From NCBI GenBank assembly GCA_020403045.1, contig JADBYK010000021.1, positions 21,648-85,647 of the forward strand: a stretch of 64,000 nucleotides of DNA, written 5' to 3'. Of this stretch, positions 1-7,953 are shown one piece after another. The notes below the pieces were generated by a model, which saw only the letters and a program-made list of their open reading frames with translations, was not told the origin of the DNA and searched no databases. The stretch comes from Cytophagales bacterium (lineage in GTDB: Bacteria > Bacteroidota > Bacteroidia > Cytophagales > Cyclobacteriaceae). The first letter of the stretch is position 1. Every line of letters begins with the position of its first letter. The position numbers and the translations under genes are program-made.

Positions 1-405
1 AATGATGCGCCTGACGCCTACATAGCAGAAGATGGTGTCGTCATGCCCGTTTCGGAAAAATATACTTCTCGGGTGGTATTGATAAGTGGAGCTGTTAAAC
101 AATTGCTGGAAAGCGAAGACTTAAATAGATCTGAAGAGGGAAAGCAACTTCTTGAAATGATCGAATATATCAATGAAGACAAATTCTGGAAAGCGCAGGT
201 GGCGCAGTTAGATATTGCAAAGAATGGTAAGATTTCAATTTACCCACAGGTGACAGGACAGTTGGTTGAATTCGGAAAGCCGGAGAATATTGAAATGAAA
301 TTCAAGAAGCTCATGGTATTCTATAAGGAAATTTTACCCACACGCGGGTGGACGAGGTATGAACGTGTGAATTTGGAATATGAGGGGCAAGTGATTGCCG
401 AATGA
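1..405 (+). CDS. ftsQ: Cell division protein FtsQ, C-terminal part (5' end outside window)
   Basis: The reading frame is open from base 1, so this is the 3' part of a longer gene; the ATG at 43 is internal. The visible 134 residues match the C-terminal beta domain of Bacteroidota FtsQ: a segment on self-consistency of a constant (IYPQVTG), then EFGKPENIEMKF, then FYKEILPTRGWTRY and a final strand ending NLEYEGQV. FtsQ is a bitopic inner-membrane protein whose periplasmic beta domain links early and late divisome proteins. Its position directly before ftsA and ftsZ is the standard order of the division cluster and supports the call. Confidence 0.85.
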   Translation, partial: NDAPDAYIAEDGVVMPVSEKYTSRVVLISGAVKQLLESEDLNRSEEGKQLLEMIEYINEDKFWKAQVAQLDIAKNGKISIYPQVTGQLVEFGKPENIEMKFKKLMVFYKEILPTRGWTRYERVNLEYEGQVIAE

Positions 406-409
406 AAAA

Positions 410-550
410 GAATATAGAAGTCAGAATTTAGAATATAGAATTTGGAATAGATAATGAGTAAATATAAAATATTAAAGGCAAGTTACATCGAGTTTGAACT
501 AGTTCTTAAAAGAATGATTCTGACTTCTAACTTCTATATACTAAATTCTT
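410..550. repeat. Imperfect dyad of AGAAGTCAGAA-type microrepeats
   Basis: The ftsQ-ftsA spacer has a left arm (about 410-448) made of short units such as AGAAGTCAGAATTTAGAA and a right arm (about 516-550) carrying the inverse (TTCTGACTTCTAACTTCTA). The arms are imperfectly complementary and could fold into a long AT-rich hairpin. A second copy of the same family lies after ftsZ at 3701-3790. No coding potential is seen. Confidence 0.65.
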
Positions 551-593
551 AATTAAATGAAAAAATAAACAACCACTAAACATACAGAACATC

Positions 594-1910
594 ATGGAAC
601 ACGAAAAAATAGTAGTAGGGCTCGACATCGGTACAACAAAAATTGTTGCGATTGTAGGTCGCCAGAATGAGTTCGGCAAGCTCGAAGTATTAGGCATGGG
701 CAAAGCTGAGTCAGAAGGCGTAATAAAGGGAATTGTAACCAACATTGATAAAACTGTTTTTGCCATTGAGAAGGCTGTTAAAGAAGCCAGCGATATGTCG
801 GGAATAGATATTGGTGTGGTGAACGTAGGCATTGCGGGACAACACATTCGCAGTTCCATACACCATGGCAGTATCACCCGCAGTTCGAAAGAAGACGAGG
901 TAAGCATCGAAGATGTAAATCGCCTGACAGAAGACATGTATCGAATTGTCATCCCACCGGGCAGTGAGATCATTCATGTGATGCCACAAGACTATACAGT
1001 TGACTATGAAGAGGGCATCAAAGATCCTGTCGGCATGAGTGGGGTAAAGCTAGAAGCTGACTTCCATATCATCACGGCACAAACCAGTGCGATTAACAAT
1101 ATAAATAAGTGTGTACGCAGAGCTGGCCTTGAAATACAAGATTTGATTTTGGAGCCATTGGCGTCAAGTATCGCGGTGCTTAGCGAAGACGAAAAGGAAG
1201 CAGGCGTTTGTTTGATTGACATTGGTGGAGGCACTACAGACATCGCTATTTTCCACGATAGTATTATCAGACATACGGCTGTAATTCCTTTTGGAGGAAA
1301 TATTTTAACCACAGATATTCAGCATGGCCTGATGGTGATGGCAAAGCAAGCAGAACAGTTGAAGACACGATTTGGCAAGGCGATTGCCGAAGAGGCAAGT
1401 CCCAACGAAATCGTTTCTATTCCAGGAATTAGAAACCGTACGGCCAAAGAAATTTCGGTAAAGAACCTTTCCAACATCATACAAGCCCGAATGGAAGAGG
1501 TGATCGAAATGGCGCATGCAGAAATCATCAGCTCAGGTTACGAGAAGAGATTAGCTGGCGGTATTGTAATCACAGGTGGCGGTTCACAACTAAATTCGTT
1601 AAAGCAGTTGGTAGAGTATATGACAGGCATGGATGCACGCATTGGCTATCCTAATGAACATCTTGGCAAAAGTAAACTGGAAATAGTGAAGAGCCCGATG
1701 TATGCAACGGCCGTTGGCCTAGTGCTATCTGGATTCCGTTCGTTGGATGAACGTGAAGAACGGTACAAGGAAGCGAAAGAAAATCAGAACCAAAAGACAG
1801 TGAAAGTGAAAAAGGAAAAGCAAAATCCAGCGTCTGATTTCTTTTCGAACATACTTAACAAAACGAAAGGATTGTTAATTGATGATCTGAGTGATAAGAA
1901 TGAATACTAA
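594..1910 (+). CDS. ftsA: Cell division protein FtsA
   Basis: Actin-fold ATPase that anchors FtsZ to the inner membrane and recruits later divisome proteins. The N-terminal phosphate-1 motif GLDIGTTK lies at residues 9-16, the second phosphate motif DIGGGTTD near 209, and the adenosine motif VITGGGS near 330. The 1C subdomain specific to FtsA occupies roughly 85-165. After a charged linker (EAKENQNQKTVKVKKEK) the protein ends in an amphipathic segment, FFSNILNKTKGLLIDDL, the expected membrane-targeting helix. At 438 residues it is of normal length. The ATG at 594 fits the conserved N-terminus. Spacers before both ftsA and ftsZ contain the string CAACCACTAAACA shortly before the start codon. 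Confidence 0.96.
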   Translation: MEHEKIVVGLDIGTTKIVAIVGRQNEFGKLEVLGMGKAESEGVIKGIVTNIDKTVFAIEKAVKEASDMSGIDIGVVNVGIAGQHIRSSIHHGSITRSSKEDEVSIEDVNRLTEDMYRIVIPPGSEIIHVMPQDYTVDYEEGIKDPVGMSGVKLEADFHIITAQTSAINNINKCVRRAGLEIQDLILEPLASSIAVLSEDEKEAGVCLIDIGGGTTDIAIFHDSIIRHTAVIPFGGNILTTDIQHGLMVMAKQAEQLKTRFGKAIAEEASPNEIVSIPGIRNRTAKEISVKNLSNIIQARMEEVIEMAHAEIISSGYEKRLAGGIVITGGGSQLNSLKQLVEYMTGMDARIGYPNEHLGKSKLEIVKSPMYATAVGLVLSGFRSLDEREERYKEAKENQNQKTVKVKKEKQNPASDFFSNILNKTKGLLIDDLSDKNEY

Positions 1911-1920
1911 AACTCTGGGC

Positions 1921-1998
1921 TACATGCCGCATGCTTCAAGCCACAAGCTGTTCGGAACTACCGCGCTGCTTGCAGCATGTGGCCTGCAGCTTGAGGCC
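1921..1998. repeat. GC-rich dyad repeat between ftsA and ftsZ
   Basis: Left part carries ATGCTTCAAGCCACAAGCTG and right part GCTTGCAGCATGTGGCCTGC followed by AGCTTGAGGCC, approximate inverse repeats of each other. Its composition differs from the AT-rich dyads on either side. It lies inside an open frame that runs into ftsZ, but that frame has no relation to FtsZ N-termini, so I treat the segment as noncoding. Confidence 0.6.
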
Positions 1999-2041
1999 AA
2001 TAATAAAAACTAAAAAAATACAACCACTAAACACCATAATC

Positions 2042-3697
2042 ATGTTTGAACCAGTAACAGGATACAAATTTGATCTCCCCAAACATCACAAGTCAATCAT
2101 TAAGGTGATTGGTGTGGGTGGCGGAGGTAGCAACGCAGTCAATCATATGTTTCGACAAGGAATTAAAGATGTCGAATTTGTGGTAGCAAACACCGATTTG
2201 CAGGCGCTGAACAGCAGTCCGGTTCCTTATAAACTACAACTCGGAGTAAACCTAACTGAAGGCCTTGGATGTGGAGCTAACCCAGAGGTAGGGCGCGCAG
2301 CTGCCTTGGAAAGCAAAGATCAAATCCGCGAAATGCTGGCAGGAACGAAAATGGTTTTTGTGACGGCTGGAATGGGTGGTGGCACTGGAACCGGAGCCGC
2401 ACCTGTCATCGCAAAAATTGCAAAGGACATGGATATCCTGACAGTTGGTATCGTCACCGTTCCTTTCTCTTTTGAGGGAAAGAAAAAACTAGGCCAGGCG
2501 GAGATTGGGATCGAATCGTTCCGCAGCAGCTGCGATACGGTACTTGTTATATTGAACGACAAGCTTCGCGAGATCTATGGAAATTTGTCCATCGGTCAGG
2601 CATTTGGTGAAGCAGACAATGTTCTAACCACAGCTGCAAAAGGGATTGCGGAGATAATAACCTTAGCAGGATATGTGAACGTTGACTTTCAAGATGTTCG
2701 CACAGTAATGTTGAATGCAGGTGCTGCGGTGATGGGTACAGCTGAGACAAGAGGCGATACCAGGGCAATTAAAGCGGCACAGCAGGCACTGGCTTCTCCG
2801 TTGTTGGATAGCCATGACATCATGGGCTCAAAGAAAATTTTGCTTTCCATTATTTCTGGAGAGGAAGCTGAGTTACAGATGGACGAGCTCACAACTATTA
2901 CAGAATATATTCAACAACAGACTGGTGACGAAGCGGAAGTTATTTTTGGTCATGGTGTCGACAGTGCGTTGGGCGATCGAATTCGCGTGACTGTCATTGC
3001 TACTGGATTTGATACCGTTCAGAAAACAGTTAAGAAGGAAGATAAAAAAGTGCACGATCTGGATAAATCGCAAATTCCTCTATTTGGAGCTGTCGATAAT
3101 TCCGTCAATCAACGTGGGGCTGACTTGGAACTAAAATTCAAGGATAACACTGGCACACAAAGCGCGGAAACGATTAGTACACCACCTCCTGCTGAGGTTC
3201 CTGTGGAAATTCCAATCGTTCAAAAGCCGTTTGACAGACCTATCCTAAAGACAGAGGAAAAGGCAGAGAAAGAATTGCCTAAGCAAGAAGAACGAGCTTA
3301 CACATTCACGTTGTTTGACAAAACTGAAACTACGGACGCGCACCAAGATGACGAAGGCGAGGAAAGCCTGTTTGCCGATGATGATGAGTTTCAGATTGGA
3401 AGAGAGATTTCCGCAGATCAGGTGATCAATGATGATGGCTTGATGGAGGTACGCAAAACGAGGGCGCGTTTGGAGCAGCAAGCCAAAGAGCGAAGAGAGA
3501 AATTGAAATCCAATCGCAAGCAAGAAATGACAAAAGAAGAATTCAATGAAAAGTGGACGCTACCAGCTTACTTACGCAGAGGTGTGAAGATGGACAATGT
3601 GCCGCATTCTTCAGAACAGTTTATTTCACGATACAATTTAAATGATGATAATAATTTGTTGGGCAATAATAAGTTTTTGCATGATAATGTGGATTAG
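2042..3697 (+). CDS. ftsZ: Cell division protein FtsZ
   Basis: Tubulin-like GTPase that polymerises into the Z ring. The start is set at ATG 2042 (MFEPVTGYKFDLP), giving 551 residues; the open frame extends upstream to 1931 but that part reads through a repeat. The GTP-binding core runs to about residue 320: VIGVGGGGSNAVNHM near the N-terminus, the tubulin signature GGGTGTG near 112, and the T7-loop region after it. A long acidic, poorly conserved linker follows. The tail motif PAYLRRGVKM is near 508 and the protein ends LHDNVD, as seen in Bacteroidota FtsZ. The strong terminator at 3951-3986 probably ends the division operon. Confidence 0.97.
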   Translation: MFEPVTGYKFDLPKHHKSIIKVIGVGGGGSNAVNHMFRQGIKDVEFVVANTDLQALNSSPVPYKLQLGVNLTEGLGCGANPEVGRAAALESKDQIREMLAGTKMVFVTAGMGGGTGTGAAPVIAKIAKDMDILTVGIVTVPFSFEGKKKLGQAEIGIESFRSSCDTVLVILNDKLREIYGNLSIGQAFGEADNVLTTAAKGIAEIITLAGYVNVDFQDVRTVMLNAGAAVMGTAETRGDTRAIKAAQQALASPLLDSHDIMGSKKILLSIISGEEAELQMDELTTITEYIQQQTGDEAEVIFGHGVDSALGDRIRVTVIATGFDTVQKTVKKEDKKVHDLDKSQIPLFGAVDNSVNQRGADLELKFKDNTGTQSAETISTPPPAEVPVEIPIVQKPFDRPILKTEEKAEKELPKQEERAYTFTLFDKTETTDAHQDDEGEESLFADDDEFQIGREISADQVINDDGLMEVRKTRARLEQQAKERREKLKSNRKQEMTKEEFNEKWTLPAYLRRGVKMDNVPHSSEQFISRYNLNDDNNLLGNNKFLHDNVD

Positions 3698-3700
3698 AAC

Positions 3701-3790
3701 AGAAGTTAGAATCGAGAAGTCAGAATATAGAATTAGCTATTTTGTAGCGAATACTTCTGACTTCTGTATTCTGAATTCTAACTTCTAACT
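3701..3790. repeat. Dyad of AGAAGTTAGAA-type microrepeats after ftsZ
   Basis: Starts three bases after the ftsZ stop. The left arm has AGAAGTTAGAATCGAGAAGT and the right arm ACTTCTGACTTC through GAATTCTAACTTCTAACT, approximately its reverse complement with about 16 bases between. Same family as the dyad at 410-550. Confidence 0.65.
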
Positions 3791-3794
3791 AAAG

Positions 3795-3986
3795 GCATGG
3801 CATTTCCGGTATGACTGGTTTTACTCCATTCGTAGTGGTTGTTGGTGGTAAATATTTTTTGCCGATACCGGAGTGCCTTCTTAAGGCCAGACTTTTAGAA
3901 TAGCTGTTAGTTATTTTTTGCAGCGTTCTGGTCTGTTGATTTTTTAGTATGAAAAGCCCCCCGCCCACTGGCGTGGGGCTTTTTTA
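3795..3986 (+). ncRNA. Candidate structured RNA (or structured ftsZ 3' UTR)
   Basis: No open frame of note lies here, but three successive helices can be drawn. Helix 1 pairs GGCATTTCCGGTAT (3799-3812) with ATACCGGAGTGCC (3865-3877), 13 pairs with one bulge, enclosing smaller hairpins. Helix 2 pairs AGGCCAGA (3884-3891) with TCTGGTCT (3927-3934), with an inner GCTG/CAGC pair. Helix 3 is the terminator at 3951-3986. A compact fold ending in a terminator is what a small RNA or a processed 3' UTR looks like. I do not recognise the family; 6S RNA is one possibility I cannot test. I see no convincing promoter of its own, so it may be part of the ftsZ message. Confidence 0.35.
3951..3986 (+). terminator. 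Rho-independent terminator
   Basis: AAAAGCCCC (3952-3960) pairs with GGGGCTTTT (3975-3983). Inside it CGCC pairs with GGCG around a CACT loop, and a T tract follows. It ends the ftsZ transcript or the candidate RNA before it. Confidence 0.9.
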
Positions 3987-4009
3987 TTATAGGTAACGAC
4001 ATCTAAACG

Positions 4010-4417
4010 CTATTCTTTTGTTTCCTTTGTCTCAGCCTTCCCGGCATCACGCGTATTTTTCTGAACGGCAATGGCGGCAAACATGCTCAGGGTAAATGAC
4101 ATTCCATAAAATCCTTTTTCGCTTAACGTTAGCGTGGCATTCCACAAGCCAATTACCAACAATAGAATAGAGAGTATGGTTGAAAACCAAGCCAGGCCAT
4201 AGTAAATAGTTGTGACAGGAATTCCTTCCATTTGGTCGCGCACAACTTTTTGTAACGATACAGCTGAGAACAATCCATACATTAAAATCGTAAAGTAGTA
4301 GCCTTTTTCATTCAGCAACATATCAGCATTCCAGAGGCCGATCAAATAGGCTGTCATTCCAGCCAAAAGTGCAATCCAGGATGCTGCAATAAATGCATTT
4401 GAAGGAGCTTGTGTCAT
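4010..4417 (-). CDS. YiaA/YiaB-family inner membrane protein
   Basis: 135 residues in two similar halves, each a pair of membrane helices: [22 protein letters not shown] then [23 protein letters not shown], and a repeat of the plan with [21 protein letters not shown] then [23 protein letters not shown]. The doubled W-N-A...EKG(Y/F)Y pattern is the signature of the YiaA/YiaB two-helix domain. The C-terminus is short and charged. The family's function is unknown. The gene stands alone and is transcribed away from the downstream hydrolase gene. Confidence 0.85.
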   Translation of the reverse strand: MTQAPSNAFIAASWIALLAGMTAYLIGLWNADMLLNEKGYYFTILMYGLFSAVSLQKVVRDQMEGIPVTTIYYGLAWFSTILSILLLVIGLWNATLTLSEKGFYGMSFTLSMFAAIAVQKNTRDAGKAETKETKE

Positions 4418-4775
4418 AGTCTAAAATTAAGTTGCGGATTGTCAGGCCATCCATTTGCCCCATGTTTTAAGTGTTTTTGGTTTCCACTTTTACTCAATAA
4501 TACAAAATAATTCTAATGCCTTTTCTGGTTTGAGTTTGGGGCATCCCCCGCGAAATGCGGAGGCCCGGCTTTATGCTGCAAGCTCCCTCGCCTCGCCAGC
4601 GCACATTTACCTCATGCAGTCTCGGGAGGTTTTTCGCTTCAATCCCTGCCTGTCCGGCAGGCCTTGCTCGCTTACGCCTGCCACACCGCCATTTACAAGA
4701 GTTATGTGCTCACATTTTCTGCATCCTTTGATAAAATCAATAAAACCGTATCTTGTGTTTTCAAAAGATAACCAC
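4418..4775. other. 358-bp intergenic region with a GC-rich segment
   Basis: The spacer between two divergent genes is AT-rich at its ends and clearly GC-rich from about 4540 to 4690. A short hairpin CCTGCC-TGTCC-GGCAGG lies near 4645-4663. An open frame runs through it into the next gene, but its translation resembles no protein I know and is rich in the residues expected of noncoding GC-rich DNA. It may be an interspersed genomic repeat; a single window cannot show that. No clear promoter found. Confidence 0.5.
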
Positions 4776-6383
4776 ATGAAAAACAAGAGACTTATTTACT
4801 TTACATTTCCTTTGTTATTGATTGCCGGAGGTTATTTTTTAGGCCCGGCACCTAAAAAGCCAGCGTGGAATTCAACCGTTCCCATAGTACCACAGCAAGC
4901 CGCTGAATTAGAGAAATATGTGGCGACTCAGGAAAGCATGCATAAACTAAAGCCTGATAATGAAGCACGCATTATTTGGGCGGATAGCTCAAAAAGCAAA
5001 ACGGAATACAGCGTAGTGTACATCCACGGATTTTCAGCAAGTCAAGAAGAGGGTGATCCAGTGCATCTAAATTTCGCGAAGAAATTCAAGTCTAATCTCT
5101 ACCTCGCTCGCATGGCTGAACACGGTATTGACACCACTGATCAGTTACTTAACTTCTCTGCTGATCGTTGGTGGCAGAGCGCTAAGGAAGCATTGGCTAT
5201 TGGTAAAGCATTGGGCAACAAGGTGATTTTGATGAGCACCTCAACGGGTGGCACCATGAGCTTGATTTTGGCGGCACAATACCCCGATGATGTTTTCGCA
5301 ATGATTAACATGTCGCCCAATATTGAAGTCAACGATGCAAACGCGTGGCTACTCAATAACCCATGGGGATTGCAAATTGCGCGCAAAGTGATAGGTGGAA
5401 ATTTTCTAACTTCTCCGCCAGATTCGCTCAAAGATAGATATTGGAACAACAGTTATCGTGTGGAAGCCGTTGTGCAATTGCAAGAAATGGTAGAAGATAA
5501 AATGAATCCGACCACCTTCGTTAAAGTAAAGTGTCCTTCACTTACAATCTATTATTACAAAAATGAAGAAGAACAAGACCCTACGGTGAAAGTGAGTGCC
5601 ATGATTGAAATGAATAAACACTTGGGTACACCAGATAGTCTTAAGCAGATGGTCGCCATACCGGAGGCGGGTGGGCATGTTATTGGAAGCTACGTGCGTT
5701 CTAAGGACATCTTTTCTGTGGAGCGCGCTGCTGAGAATTTTGCAGTTGGAAAATTGGGGATGAAGATTAATTATGGGTTGAGTCCAACAAAACTAGATGC
5801 TTACAAAAATAGTTTAAAGGCCAATCCCGATAACGAGCTGATTGACTTAGAGAAATTCATACCGAATATTATGCTGGATATTCGCTATGCCACTACCAAC
5901 AATTTTACCAAAGAAAAAATCTACAATTTGCCAAAGGCTTATTCGCGCAAGCCTGTCTCCATAGCTTTAAAGAAGGCACAAGATGAGTTTAACAAACTGG
6001 GCTACGGCATAAAAGTATACGATGGGTATCGACCGTATTCTGCAACTGTGAAATTTTATGAAGTGATGAAAGGGGATACGATGTATGTAGCCAGTCCGTA
6101 CAAAGGGTCGAAGCACAATCGGGGCTGCGCCCTTGACATCACATTAATTGATTTAAAAACGAAGCAAGAACTAAAAATGCCAACCGAATGGGATACTGCT
6201 TCGAAGGAAAGCTGGGCAGACGCACCTGTAAGTGATCCTATCATTGCCAAAAACAGAGAGACGCTTATTTCTATCATGGAAAAAAATGGCTTTAAAGTCT
6301 ACACAGCCGAGTGGTGGCATTTTGATTTTGTGGGATGGCAGAAATATTATGTGATGGATATTAATTTTGAGCAGCTTGATTAA
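4776..6383 (+). CDS. Periplasmic alpha/beta hydrolase fused to a VanX-type D-Ala-D-Ala dipeptidase
   Basis: 535 residues from ATG 4776; this start exposes a hydrophobic N-terminus (LIYFTFPLLLIAGGYFLG), a signal anchor or signal peptide. Residues about 60-330 look like an alpha/beta hydrolase: VVYIHGFSAS (oxyanion region), a nucleophile elbow STSTGG near 154 in place of the usual GxSxG, and a late histidine in AGGHVIGSY. Residues about 355-535 are a peptidase M15D/VanX domain: GYRPYS near 417, zinc-binding SKHNRGCALD near 445, and catalytic Glu and zinc His in EWWHF near 512. VanX-type enzymes cleave D-Ala-D-Ala. Here the domain is predicted outside the cytoplasm, which suggests peptide salvage or wall turnover, not vancomycin resistance. 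No vanH/vanA-like gene is nearby. Confidence 0.82.
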   Translation: MKNKRLIYFTFPLLLIAGGYFLGPAPKKPAWNSTVPIVPQQAAELEKYVATQESMHKLKPDNEARIIWADSSKSKTEYSVVYIHGFSASQEEGDPVHLNFAKKFKSNLYLARMAEHGIDTTDQLLNFSADRWWQSAKEALAIGKALGNKVILMSTSTGGTMSLILAAQYPDDVFAMINMSPNIEVNDANAWLLNNPWGLQIARKVIGGNFLTSPPDSLKDRYWNNSYRVEAVVQLQEMVEDKMNPTTFVKVKCPSLTIYYYKNEEEQDPTVKVSAMIEMNKHLGTPDSLKQMVAIPEAGGHVIGSYVRSKDIFSVERAAENFAVGKLGMKINYGLSPTKLDAYKNSLKANPDNELIDLEKFIPNIMLDIRYATTNNFTKEKIYNLPKAYSRKPVSIALKKAQDEFNKLGYGIKVYDGYRPYSATVKFYEVMKGDTMYVASPYKGSKHNRGCALDITLIDLKTKQELKMPTEWDTASKESWADAPVSDPIIAKNRETLISIMEKNGFKVYTAEWWHFDFVGWQKYYVMDINFEQLD

Positions 6384-6466
6384 ACATTAGTGGTGAGACA
6401 AGTTATACATACATTGTGTTAATAGTGTTCAGAAATTAGAATCTCCTACTTCTCGCATAACATCTT

Positions 6467-6799
6467 ATGACCATAGAAGAAGCTCAAACCCAAGTAGATC
6501 AATGGATCAAAACCCATGGTGTTCGTTACTTTAGCGAACTTACCAATATGACTATTCTCACAGAAGAAGTGGGCGAAGTGGCACGAATCATGGCAAGGAG
6601 ATATGGTGAGCAATCCGAAAAGGAATCCGACAAAGGCAAGGACCTAGGTGATGAAATGGCCGATGTTCTTTGGGTGTTGATTTGCTTGGCCAACCAGACG
6701 GGCGTTGATTTAACCAAAGCCTTTGAAAAAAATCTAGAGAAAAAGACTATTCGTGACAGCGACCGCCACCATCAAAACCCGAAGTTATCGAAGTCGTAG
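6467..6799 (+). CDS. MazG-like nucleotide pyrophosphohydrolase
   Basis: 110 residues, a single all-alpha MazG/NTP-PPase domain. The metal-binding motifs are visible: EEVGE (around 33-37) and a later DLGDEMADVLW, the typical ExxE-12-28-ExxD arrangement. Such small enzymes hydrolyse noncanonical or excess (d)NTPs to NMP and pyrophosphate as house cleaning; the exact substrate cannot be read from sequence. The ATG at 6467 gives the conserved N-terminus (EAQTQVDQWIKTHG). Its last 15 bases overlap the end of convergent comB. Confidence 0.85.
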   Translation: MTIEEAQTQVDQWIKTHGVRYFSELTNMTILTEEVGEVARIMARRYGEQSEKESDKGKDLGDEMADVLWVLICLANQTGVDLTKAFEKNLEKKTIRDSDRHHQNPKLSKS

Positions 6800-7489
6800 T
6801 ACTCCATTGATCAGTCTCGGTAGTACAGTATATTGATCCGGAGTAACACAAAATTTTAGATCGTCATGTATATTTAGCTTGTTCAAACGTCTCACATGTG
6901 AGGAGGCGTTTAAAAAACTCACCATATCGTCTTTTGCAATATTATATAAATGTTGTGCGGCCAGAGGAGCATCACAATCCGGTCCGAGATAGTCTTTTAA
7001 TTTGTCAACCAGTGCACCGGCAAAGAGCGTGTCCTCCAGGTTTACTTTGCCTTTCCAGCCCGCACAAACGACCAAAACGTTGTGTTCATTCAACAACAAA
7101 TATTTAGCGACAGCATTCAGGTTCAAGAATGAACCAATAATAACATCTTTAGCGCCTTTCGATTTTTCAATGGCCTGCGTGCCATTGGTAGTGGTGAAGG
7201 CAATCTTCAATCCGCGGACTTGTTCGCCCATGTATTCGAAAGGTGAGTTTCCCTTGTCAAAACCTTCCACTTTTTTTCCATCACGCTCTCCCGAAATTAC
7301 ATAGCCTCTTAGCTTTAAGCTTTGGCACTCTTCCAAATTGGCGATGGGCGTAATGCTTTCCACGCCATGAGCAAAAGCAGTCACCATACAGGAAGTTGCT
7401 CTCAAAATGTCCACTACGACCACTGTTTTATCTTGCACCGGGTAGAGATGCATTAGTTCCGGACTTAGGCAGACATCGATTGTTTTCAT
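6785..7489 (-). CDS. comB: 2-phosphosulfolactate phosphatase (ComB family)
   Basis: Predicted to hydrolyse 2-phospho-3-sulfolactate to 3-sulfolactate. Diagnostic stretches are VVVDILRATSCMVTAFAHG near the N-terminus, ISGERDGKKVEGFDKGNSP, the glycine- and threonine-rich TTTNGTQAI, and VVCAGWKGKVNLEDTLFAGAL. The start is placed at ATG 7489 (MKTIDVCLSP), 234 residues; the frame continues upstream but would overlap the preceding gene. In Bacteroidota sulfolactate may feed sulfonate or sulfonolipid metabolism, but no partner gene (comA, sulfolactate dehydrogenase, capnine synthesis) is present here. It lies 37 bases after the GxxExxY gene on the same strand. Confidence 0.87.
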   Translation of the reverse strand: MKTIDVCLSPELMHLYPVQDKTVVVVDILRATSCMVTAFAHGVESITPIANLEECQSLKLRGYVISGERDGKKVEGFDKGNSPFEYMGEQVRGLKIAFTTTNGTQAIEKSKGAKDVIIGSFLNLNAVAKYLLLNEHNVLVVCAGWKGKVNLEDTLFAGALVDKLKDYLGPDCDAPLAAQHLYNIAKDDMVSFLNASSHVRRLNKLNIHDDLKFCVTPDQYTVLPRLINGVLRLR

Positions 7490-7526
7490 GTTGTCGGAAC
7501 TTTGATTTTTTTGATTTGTGGGATAT

Positions 7527-7922
7527 TCATGATGGCTTGAATTTTTTATTTTGAAGTCTATGAAATTCAAGTTTGGTATTCCCGAAGTTGATCAATAGCC
7601 CTACTTCTAAATTGAAAGCTTCGAGATAATTGATTGCTTGAGCTAAATGAACAGGTTCTAGTTTTGTCAAAGCCTTAAGCTCTACGCAAATCTTTTCATC
7701 AATCAAGAAGTCAACTCTTCTAGTGCCAATGTCTTTATTCTTGTAAAAGATGGGCATTTCTACTTCGCGACTGAAAAGTATTTTATTTAATTCCATTTCG
7801 TAAGAAAGAGCTCTTTGGTAGATCACTTCCTGAAAACCATTCCCAAGGAAATTATGCACCTCCATGGCACAGCCAATAATCTTGCCCGTCAATTCGGAGT
7901 ATAGGTATTCAGGTTTGATCAT
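7527..7922 (-). CDS. GxxExxY protein
   Basis: 131 residues. The family name motif reads as G-F-Q-E-V-I-Y (GNGFQEVIYQ, about residues 28-37), preceded by the usual LTGKIIGCAMEVHNFLG. The downstream pattern VDFLIDEKICVELKA is a PD-(D/E)xK-like core (D...ExK), so the fold is probably nuclease-like. The function of these widespread small proteins, common in Bacteroidota and often present in many copies, is not established. It sits between gcvT and comB on the same strand and may be a transferred passenger gene. Confidence 0.88.
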   Translation of the reverse strand: MIKPEYLYSELTGKIIGCAMEVHNFLGNGFQEVIYQRALSYEMELNKILFSREVEMPIFYKNKDIGTRRVDFLIDEKICVELKALTKLEPVHLAQAINYLEAFNLEVGLLINFGNTKLEFHRLQNKKFKPS

Positions 7923-7953
7923 GTTATATCATGAATATCTATATCATCAAAGT

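Noticed and set aside
527..973. 148-residue antisense frame over ftsA
   Set aside because: Shadow of a strongly conserved gene; its translation matches no family.
1931..2041. N-terminal extension of the ftsZ frame
   Set aside because: It translates through the GC-rich dyad and resembles no FtsZ N-terminus; ATG 2042 gives the expected start.
4540..4690. Possible integron attC site or insertion-sequence remnant
   Set aside because: No matching core-site pair, terminal repeats or transposase fragment could be identified.
4455..4775. 107-codon N-terminal extension of the hydrolase-VanX frame
   Set aside because: Composition is that of noncoding GC-rich DNA, and the ATG at 4776 yields a proper signal anchor.
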